Made by a program: the position numbers and the translations under genes
Part shown: positions 6,449 to 11,065 of the stretch, piece after piece
How the letters are laid out: each line of letters starts with the position of its first letter
Numbering within the stretch: position 1 is the first letter of the stretch
Notes under the pieces: model-generated
Seen by the model: the letters and a program-made list of their open reading frames with translations, nothing else
Databases searched by the model: none
Told to the model about the DNA's origin: nothing
Source of the DNA: Cuniculiplasma sp.
GTDB lineage: Archaea; Thermoplasmatota; Thermoplasmata; Thermoplasmatales; Thermoplasmataceae
Assembly: GCA_023256455.1 (NCBI GenBank)
Contig: JAGDXN010000088.1
Coordinates: 34,713 to 45,777 of the forward strand
Direction of reading: 5' to 3'
Length of the DNA stretch: 11,065 nucleotides

Positions 6449-6890
6449 CTCCTGAATAGTGGAGTTCGTAAATAACATAATCATTTTCACTTATGTTTTC
6501 ATAGCCCATGAAATATTCAAACTCACCGGAAAATTCATTTGTATAAGTAAATGTGCCGTCTGTGAACATTTTGGGCCCCCTGTATGGCGCCTCCCTATCT
6601 ACGAGATAGAGGCATTTTTTGAGAAAGGCATAAACTCTGTCTTCCCTGCCATCTTCGTCAAGCAATCCCCCCGAATATACCATTCCCCAGACTGCCCGTT
6701 CATTTTCAAAGACCGTCTCTATTCCTGAAAAGGTTCTATTTCCAAACCATATGTCCCTGTAGGAAAGGGAACCTTTTTTTGAGGAGTATTCCCTGGAACC
6801 TCGAATCTGTGGCTTTTCTTCTCTGCTTCCCCCAGCATAACTGTTTCTCTTTGATTCCACTATAAATTCCACAAGGTCATCCTGATTCAT
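6432..6890 (-). CDS. DUF5680 domain-containing protein
   Basis: The 152-residue soluble protein matches the DUF5680 pattern from memory. It has an N-terminal FIVESKRNSYAGG, a central SLSYRDIWFGNRTFSGIETVFENERAVWGMVYSGGLL (about 41-77), then APYRGPKMFTDGTFTYTNEFSGEFEYFMGYENI and the terminal VIYELHYSGGSI. In other organisms the domain stands alone or is fused to XRE-type helix-turn-helix regulators; its biochemical role is unknown. Here it stands alone with no DNA-binding segment. It lies 64 bases downstream of the M13 peptidase gene, but its own TATA-like element (6911-6918) suggests separate transcription. The ATG at 6900 is out of frame; the start at 6890 fits the family's usual N-terminus. 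Confidence 0.82.
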   Translation of the reverse strand: MNQDDLVEFIVESKRNSYAGGSREEKPQIRGSREYSSKKGSLSYRDIWFGNRTFSGIETVFENERAVWGMVYSGGLLDEDGREDRVYAFLKKCLYLVDREAPYRGPKMFTDGTFTYTNEFSGEFEYFMGYENISENDYVIYELHYSGGSIIY

Positions 6891-6910
6891 TTCCAGTCAT
6901 TTTGATTTGG

Positions 6911-6918
6911 CATAAATA
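6911..6918 (-). promoter_or_regulatory. TATA-like element for the DUF5680 gene
   Basis: Read on the minus strand, TATTTATG is centred about 25 bases upstream of the ATG at 6890. No ribosome site is present, so a leaderless transcript is likely. Confidence 0.45.
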
Positions 6919-6934
6919 TTTTGAATTAACTTTT

Positions 6935-6961
6935 AAAAAATTGTTGGTGGTTAATTACCAC
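6935..6961 (-). terminator. Hairpin plus T6 at the end of the M13 peptidase gene
   Basis: GTGGT and ACCAC (6947-6951, 6957-6961) form a 5-bp stem around a 5-base loop that includes part of the TAA stop at 6955-6957. On the minus strand a run of six T follows about 6 bases later (complement of 6935-6940). The T run is the element most like a known archaeal terminator. Confidence 0.45.
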
Positions 6962-8961
6962 AGACCGACTTTCCTTATTTTATTTATATGGGTTCCGGAA
7001 ATTTTAAAGATTCTATCAAAATTTTCATTGGCAACGGCAGGCACGGAAGCCCTTATTCTTGATGGGGAATGGGGGTTGCTTGAAACTAACCATCTGAGAA
7101 ACTCTTCCCTGTCCTTTTCTCTCCAGCTCTGGGCCCATCCTATGAAGAACCTCTGTTCCGGTGTAAACCCGTCTATGGGTTTCCTCATTTCAGGGTTTCT
7201 CTCAAGTCTCCTTTCAAGGGCCTCAAAAGCAATGCTCACCCCTCCCAGATCGGCAATATTTTCGCCCAATGTGAGATCACCATTTATATACAGTCCAGGC
7301 AAAACTTCCTGTTCACTGTAAAGTTTGGAAACTTCCTTTGCTTTTCGGTTGAACTCCTCCTCATCCTCTTCAGTCCACCATTCTTTCAGGTTTCCATCTG
7401 CATCGAATCTTCTCCCCTCATCATCAAATCCATGGGTTATTTCATGGGCGATGGTCCCTCCCGTTGCCCCATAGTTAACGGCATCATCAAGATCAGGATC
7501 AAAGAATGGAGGCTGAAGGATTCCTGCCGGAAAAACAATTTCATTGTCTGTGGGCGAAAAGTATGCATTTACTGTTGGGGGTGTCATTTCCCAGAGATCC
7601 CTGTCAACCTTCTTTCCAATTCTTTCAATCATTCTCTCACTTTCAAAGACATTGGATCTTAAAACATTTCCAAGATAGTCATCGGGCGAAATCTGAAGGG
7701 TTGAATAATCGATGAACTTCGATGGATAGCCAACCTTTGCCCTGAATTTAGAGAATTTTTCAAGCGCCCTGGCTTTTGTCTCCTCACCCATCCAGCTGAG
7801 TTTTTTGAGTCTTTCCGTGAACACCTCCCTGATGTCGTTGATCATTTCGTTCATTTTTGTCCTGTATCTCTCATCAAAATGTTCTCTTACATAGATCTGT
7901 CCAAGGGCTTCTCCCATTTCATAATCAATCAGTCTGACTGCCCTTTTCCATCTTGCCTCAGGCTGGGATTGGCCAAACAGTTTCCTGTGGAAGAAGTCGA
8001 AGTTTTCCTCCTCCATCTCACTGTGGAGAAAGGGGGCAGATGCCATGAGGACGTTCCATTTCAGATAGATTTTCCAGTCATCTATGGAATATTTTTCAAT
8101 CATTTTTTCCAGATTATGGAAGAAAATGGGCTGGCCCACAATTACATAATCTGTATTGCTTACACCCATCTCCTTCAGGTAGGTCGTAATCTGAATCCCA
8201 GGGAATTTTTCACTCAGTTCGGAAATCATAAATTTATTGTAGTTCCTTTCAGGGTCCCTCAGTTCAACCGGTGTGAAGCTTGATCTGGCCATTTCCATCT
8301 CCATTGTAAATATCTTTTCGGACAGTTCTGCTGCTCTTTTCTCCTCCTCACCGGCCAGAGTGAACATTTTTTTCATATGCTCCCTGAACATCTTTCTTAT
8401 ATTCTCAAAGTTATCCTGTGTGTAATATTCACTGCTTGGAAGGGAAAGGCCACCCTGCGTGAGGTAGAATGCATATGTGTCACTTTTTTTCATGTCCCCA
8501 TATGATTCATAGGAAAACATTGCCTCCATCCCCATTTTATGCATTTTTGCAATGACTTGCATTAGTTTATCCTTACTTTGCAATTCATAAACGATTTTAA
8601 GAACATCCTCAGCAGGCTTCATTTTCAATTTCTCGATTAAATCCGTATTCATGGCAGAGATGTAAAAATCTCCAATCTTCCTCTCTTCACTTCCTTCCTG
8701 CAATTTTTCATCAAAGGCGCATCTCTCAAGTATCTTTCCAAGAACATATCTGTTATATTCAATCAGTTCGCTCGTTGCCCCCCATTCCACCTTGTCATCG
8801 GGTATTTCATTGATTCTGTCCCAGTTGCCGCATGCATAGGAGTAAAAATCATCTTCCGGTTTAATGGTTGTATCCATATATTCCACTGAAAATTTTGGTT
8901 TAGCCGGTGCCTTTTCATCACTTATTTTTTCAACATGCTTCAGGAGTTCCAGTTTTTCCAT
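6955..8961 (-). CDS. M13 family zinc metallopeptidase (neprilysin/PepO-like oligopeptidase)
   Basis: The 668-residue protein covers a complete M13 peptidase. The N-terminal domain opens with IKPEDDFYSYACGNWDRINEIPDDK (about 33-57), the usual M13 start of the ectodomain. The catalytic domain has NAYFSPTDNEIVFPAGILQPP (465-485, substrate-binding), HEITHGFDDEG (zinc ligands H506 and H510, catalytic E507) and ENIADLGG (third ligand E567, with D571 orienting a histidine). NPHSPSRIRA carries the conserved H631 and R637, and the protein ends in the typical terminal Trp. There is no signal peptide or membrane anchor and only two cysteines, so it is a cytosolic form like bacterial PepO, cleaving peptides rather than intact proteins. 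The start at 8961 is supported by a TATA box about 27 bases upstream. GGTGA just before the ATG is too close to be a normal ribosome site. Confidence 0.94.
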   Translation of the reverse strand: MEKLELLKHVEKISDEKAPAKPKFSVEYMDTTIKPEDDFYSYACGNWDRINEIPDDKVEWGATSELIEYNRYVLGKILERCAFDEKLQEGSEERKIGDFYISAMNTDLIEKLKMKPAEDVLKIVYELQSKDKLMQVIAKMHKMGMEAMFSYESYGDMKKSDTYAFYLTQGGLSLPSSEYYTQDNFENIRKMFREHMKKMFTLAGEEEKRAAELSEKIFTMEMEMARSSFTPVELRDPERNYNKFMISELSEKFPGIQITTYLKEMGVSNTDYVIVGQPIFFHNLEKMIEKYSIDDWKIYLKWNVLMASAPFLHSEMEEENFDFFHRKLFGQSQPEARWKRAVRLIDYEMGEALGQIYVREHFDERYRTKMNEMINDIREVFTERLKKLSWMGEETKARALEKFSKFRAKVGYPSKFIDYSTLQISPDDYLGNVLRSNVFESERMIERIGKKVDRDLWEMTPPTVNAYFSPTDNEIVFPAGILQPPFFDPDLDDAVNYGATGGTIAHEITHGFDDEGRRFDADGNLKEWWTEEDEEEFNRKAKEVSKLYSEQEVLPGLYINGDLTLGENIADLGGVSIAFEALERRLERNPEMRKPIDGFTPEQRFFIGWAQSWREKDREEFLRWLVSSNPHSPSRIRASVPAVANENFDRIFKISGTHINKIRKVGLW

Positions 8962-8983
8962 TTCACCTTATTGTTGTTTTAAA

Positions 8984-8992
8984 TTATATATT
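8984..8992 (-). promoter_or_regulatory. TATA box for the M13 peptidase gene
   Basis: On the minus strand an AT-only stretch containing ATATATAAT is centred about 27 bases before the ATG at 8961. This predicts a transcript starting at or next to the start codon. Confidence 0.55.
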
Positions 8993-9024
8993 TTTCCACA
9001 TTCCATAAACGCCTTTGGATTATT

Positions 9025-9050
9025 TTAATGGTACTCCATTATTCCATTAA
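9025..9050. repeat. Overlapping inverted repeats upstream of the M13 promoter
   Basis: TTAATGG (9025-9031) can pair with CCATTAA (9044-9050), a perfect 7-bp stem. The same left arm can pair instead with CCATT at 9036-9040 around a 4-base loop. The element lies between the zinc-ribbon gene and the M13 TATA box, about 35 bases upstream of the latter. An operator role is possible; none is shown. Confidence 0.3.
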
Positions 9051-9105
9051 TATTGTTTTACAAATTTTATATAAAAAAGTGTAATACAAATCTGAAGGCT
9101 GAACT

Positions 9106-9116
9106 AAAAAATATAA
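9106..9116 (-). terminator. T-rich terminator after the zinc-ribbon gene
   Basis: Directly after the TGA stop the minus strand reads TTATATTTTTT, with six T at 9106-9111. A second T6 lies at 9073-9078. Oligo-T runs are the recognised archaeal termination signal. Confidence 0.45.
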
Positions 9117-9221
9117 TCAGTCAAAGCCACAGCCGCACTGTATTGCTTCAACTTCCTCTTCATACTCGCATCCACAGGATTCGCACCTGTATCTTCTCAT
9201 TTCCTCGCAGGCTATTTCCAT
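9117..9221 (-). CDS. 34-residue zinc-ribbon microprotein
   Basis: This short ORF encodes a 34-residue acidic protein beginning MEIACEEMRRYRCESCGCEY. It has paired cysteines C13-x2-C16 and C29-x-C31 (QCGCGFD), plus C5 and C18, so it looks like a minimal zinc ribbon or knuckle. Glutamates crowd the linker (residues 19-25). A clear TATA box (TTTATATGG) lies 26 bases upstream, with an oligo-T run right after the stop, which together argue for a real leaderless gene. It is much shorter than the archaeal RNA polymerase subunit Rpo12 and lacks its second CPYCG knuckle. It may act as a small metal-binding or nucleic-acid-binding factor; the family is not recognised. It stands alone between the M13 gene and a gene-poor stretch. 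Confidence 0.68.
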   Translation of the reverse strand: MEIACEEMRRYRCESCGCEYEEEVEAIQCGCGFD

Positions 9222-9241
9222 AATTTATTCATAAATTTATC

Positions 9242-9250
9242 CCATATAAA
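9242..9250 (-). promoter_or_regulatory. TATA box for the zinc-ribbon gene
   Basis: On the minus strand TTTATATGG is centred 26 bases upstream of the ATG at 9221. It is identical in sequence and nearly identical in spacing to the box before the gene at 3913. Confidence 0.6.
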
Positions 9251-9286
9251 AGTTGCCGTAGTAAATTTCGACAATGAGTAATGATA

Positions 9287-9385
9287 TTATACATCTGTTT
9301 TTCTATCCATGAAAAGCAGTGTAAGACTATTTCTGCCAAGAATGAATTTTTCCTCACCTTTGTTTCGCATTTCCGATTCCGTCAT
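9287..9385 (-). CDS. Possible 32-residue small protein
   Basis: An ORF of 32 residues starts MTESEMRNKGEEKFILGRNS and ends in FMDRKTDV. The minus strand has AAGGAG about 4-5 bases before the ATG, a reasonable ribosome site. The peptide is amphipathic, with a charged first half and a hydrophobic LTLLFM core. It has no cysteines and no recognised motif. Its stop lies 65 bases upstream of the zinc-ribbon start. Nothing beyond the ribosome site supports it, so it is offered as a candidate only. Confidence 0.25.
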   Translation of the reverse strand: MTESEMRNKGEEKFILGRNSLTLLFMDRKTDV

Positions 9386-9660
9386 TTTTCTCCTTAGTAT
9401 TTAAATGAATTTTTTAAACTACTCGCATAAATACATAAAACTGACATTGTTACGTCTTAAAATCGTCATATGACTAACATTTTATCCATTGTTCCTTAAA
9501 TTGCCTTAACTTTGGGGGTATTTCCTGTATTTCCTGTCATGTCAGGCAAAATTATTTTGGTCGCTGTGATCAACATTAAAAAAAGAATCTGCAAGGGTTT
9601 GACCCTGGATATTTCTTTATTATAACTTCGGGTTGATTGTTTTAAGGAGTTTTCACATCG
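9386..9660. other. Gene-poor intergenic stretch with minor repeats
   Basis: I find no supportable gene, tRNA or rRNA here. Two small structures are visible. One is a near-perfect 9-base tandem repeat, TTTCCTGTA then TTTCCTGTC, at 9521-9538. The other is a short hairpin, AGGGT-TTG-ACCCT, at 9594-9606, followed by a T-rich stretch. The rest is AT-rich. It separates minus-strand genes from the plus-strand operon at the right end, so regulatory sites for both directions could lie here. Confidence 0.4.
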
Positions 9661-9662
9661 TT

Positions 9663-9673
9663 AAATATATATG
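9663..9673 (+). promoter_or_regulatory. TATA box for the exported cysteine-rich operon
   Basis: AAATATATATG is centred about 28 bases upstream of the ATG at 9696, with no ribosome site before that ATG. A leaderless operon transcript is likely. Confidence 0.6.
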
Positions 9674-9695
9674 CAGATAATTATTATGATTTACT

Positions 9696-10430
9696 ATGAA
9701 AGATATAACTAATAAAGAAATAAATCTTCTAAATCTTGATATCAGGTTTGAAGATTTTTGTTCTGGACTCACAGGAATACTATTTATTGGTTCTATAACG
9801 TCAATAATTGCTGTTTGTTCCATTTCAATTGGTAATAACAGCATGGAGAAACAAAACGGTACTGATTCCATGGTAAATGGCATTTCCCCATTTCGACAAA
9901 CAGGGACAGGTGGAAGCGGCGGCACAGAATGTTCCAAAATAACTTTTTACTGGGTTCTTTCCTTTTCCTATTCTACACATTCCAACCCCTTATACAGCCT
10001 AACAGGCAAAAATGTTATGGAGCATCTTTGCTTAAATGTATCCCAGCAGGTAATTGTATCCAGGGCTAACGGCTTTCAGACTTATTGTGTTTTACAATCG
10101 AAAAATTCAACAGAGATAGAGGCATCTTCGAATATATTTTTGTATTCCAAACCATACTCTTATGGGGTATTTAAAGTGACAGAGGGCATTGTACACGACC
10201 CGGTATGTCTAAGTTGCAAGGGTTGTGAATTTACATGGAGCCCATCTTTTTCAGTATCTGAAACATTTTTTGGTACTCCAAAGATTACTACCAATTTTCT
10301 TTTACAGGTCATAATTCAGCATGATGGGCCCCATGTAAAAATTTATGAATGGGAATCCCTAAATGGAAAAATAAGTATAGATTGGGCAGAAGTGGTGATG
10401 GGTATAATTTCAATTCCAGTCCCATCATAA
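9696..10430 (+). CDS. Exported cysteine-containing protein of unknown function (first of a pair)
   Basis: I do not recognise the family. The 244-residue protein has a charged cytoplasmic N-terminus (1-20), one hydrophobic segment at about 22-44 (GILFIGSITSIIAVCSISIG) and a Gly-rich linker (GTGGSGG, about 70-76). A beta-rich outer domain follows with a CLSCKGC cluster (C171, C174, C177) and further cysteines at 79, 112 and 131. Sequons at N47, N54, N114 and N137 agree with export in a glycosylating archaeon. The cluster could bind metal or form disulfides; the sequence does not decide. It is followed after 20 bases by another exported cysteine-rich protein on the same strand, with a ribosome site, so the two are an operon. 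The first-gene start is supported by the TATA box 28 bases upstream. Confidence 0.7.
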   Translation: MKDITNKEINLLNLDIRFEDFCSGLTGILFIGSITSIIAVCSISIGNNSMEKQNGTDSMVNGISPFRQTGTGGSGGTECSKITFYWVLSFSYSTHSNPLYSLTGKNVMEHLCLNVSQQVIVSRANGFQTYCVLQSKNSTEIEASSNIFLYSKPYSYGVFKVTEGIVHDPVCLSCKGCEFTWSPSFSVSETFFGTPKITTNFLLQVIIQHDGPHVKIYEWESLNGKISIDWAEVVMGIISIPVPS

Positions 10431-10450
10431 CGATTTAAGGGAGAATTGAT

Positions 10451-11065
10451 ATGAAAGTTAAGAAATTTCTGGCTATAAGCATATCACTGCTGGCAATAGC
10501 TTCAGCTGTTTTACTTTTCTACCCAATTATCCATGAGGAATACAGAAGAGATTCCCTGAACAGCAATCCTCTCACTCCTGGTACGGTTTTCAAATACTGT
10601 TTCAATGCATATGCTATTTATACAAAGCAACTTTACCAGACCCATCAACAGTTTACCTGTACCGATTCTTCGAATGGAACCCTGACAATTAAAGTCAATC
10701 CAAACTCAACAATCTCTGTAAGTGTCACAGAGACGTCAGGAGTTCCGGGACATATGGGGAATTATGGATTTAAAGAATATCTCGGTTCAAATAACTGTCT
10801 CATAAAATATTTTCTCAATAACGTTTCGCTTTCATCACCATTCATCCAGATAAATAGCCTTGTGGGAAATGTATCCAGTTCACAGCACATATTTTGTTAT
10901 CATCGTGATAGATGGGGACAGGGATTGTGCTCAGATTGCTGGACTTTGCCAACTGATTTGAACATAATAAATATTCATACCTGCGGAATGAATAAAAGCG
11001 AATCATCATTCATTGATAATTTTCCTAACAGACTCTGTTATGACCAGTCAGGAGGAGGTTATAAT
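10451..11065 (+). CDS. Exported cysteine-rich protein, unknown function (partial, runs off right edge)
   Basis: The frame is open from the ATG at 10451 to the window edge (205 codons visible, no stop). It begins MKVKKFLAISISLLAIASAV, a lysine-rich N-terminus followed by a hydrophobic segment (about 5-24) that is a signal peptide or anchor. The rest has eight cysteines (50, 70, 116, 149, 160, 163, 178, 196), including a CSDC pair at 160-163, and five sequons (N75, N85, N124, N140, N181). The even cysteine count suggests disulfides in an extracellular domain. GGAG at 10440-10443 sits 7 bases before the ATG as a ribosome site, in contrast to the leaderless first gene. The family is not recognised, and no clear sequence similarity to its operon partner is visible beyond composition. 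Confidence 0.7.
   Translation, partial: MKVKKFLAISISLLAIASAVLLFYPIIHEEYRRDSLNSNPLTPGTVFKYCFNAYAIYTKQLYQTHQQFTCTDSSNGTLTIKVNPNSTISVSVTETSGVPGHMGNYGFKEYLGSNNCLIKYFLNNVSLSSPFIQINSLVGNVSSSQHIFCYHRDRWGQGLCSDCWTLPTDLNIINIHTCGMNKSESSFIDNFPNRLCYDQSGGGYN

Noticed and set aside
7879..8283. Plus-strand 134-residue ORF
   Set aside because: It is antisense to the M13 peptidase, which is intact and conserved throughout.
8963..8967. GGTGA as ribosome binding site of the M13 gene
   Set aside because: It sits only two bases from the ATG, too close for normal pairing; the TATA spacing favours a leaderless start.
9591..9607. T-arm-like GGGTTTGACCC suggesting a tRNA
   Set aside because: The loop is only three bases and no acceptor or anticodon stem can be built around it.
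9653..9937. Minus-strand 94-residue ORF with a proline-rich start
   Set aside because: It is antisense to the exported-protein gene at 9696, which has a well-placed TATA box and continues into an operon.

Overview
The window looks like a chromosomal stretch from an archaeon, most likely an acidophilic member of the Thermoplasmata. GC content is moderate, around 40% by eye. AT-rich TATA-like boxes centred 24-28 bases upstream of most start codons suggest leaderless transcripts. The exported proteins are rich in N-x-S/T sequons, and genes are short and tightly packed. The lineage call is an inference; there is no rRNA gene or other marker here.

Left part, minus strand (1-3760). An aconitase gene runs off the left edge. 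It is interrupted near 844 by what looks like a 14-base deletion that removes five conserved residues and shifts the frame. Upstream of it lies a compact methionine-salvage operon, mtnB-mtnD-mtnC: methylthioribulose-1-phosphate dehydratase, acireductone dioxygenase and enolase-phosphatase. These three enzymes act consecutively (B, then C, then D) to turn methylthioribulose-1-phosphate into the 2-oxo acid precursor of methionine. A strong hairpin followed by six T (1647-1693) separates mtnC from the aconitase promoter. A 9-bp inverted repeat lies upstream of mtnB.

Middle, plus strand (3883-5728). A small signal-anchored protein of unknown function is followed by a signal-anchored glycoside hydrolase-like protein of the glucoamylase-like / beta-1,2-glucan-acting type, with eleven N-glycosylation sequons.

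Middle-right, minus strand (5733-9385). A translationally coupled pair of small coiled-coil proteins comes first, then a DUF5680 protein, then a cytosolic M13 (neprilysin/PepO-type) zinc metallopeptidase. Beyond these lie a 34-residue zinc-ribbon microprotein with a good leaderless promoter and a weaker 32-residue ORF candidate.

Right end, plus strand (9661-11065). After about 270 bases of gene-poor DNA, a two-gene operon encodes exported, sequon-bearing proteins with eight cysteines each. The second gene is cut by the window edge. I recognise neither protein, and the pair is the best candidate here for something undescribed.

Several gene ends carry short AT-rich inverted repeats on or beside the stop codon, probably acting as terminators.
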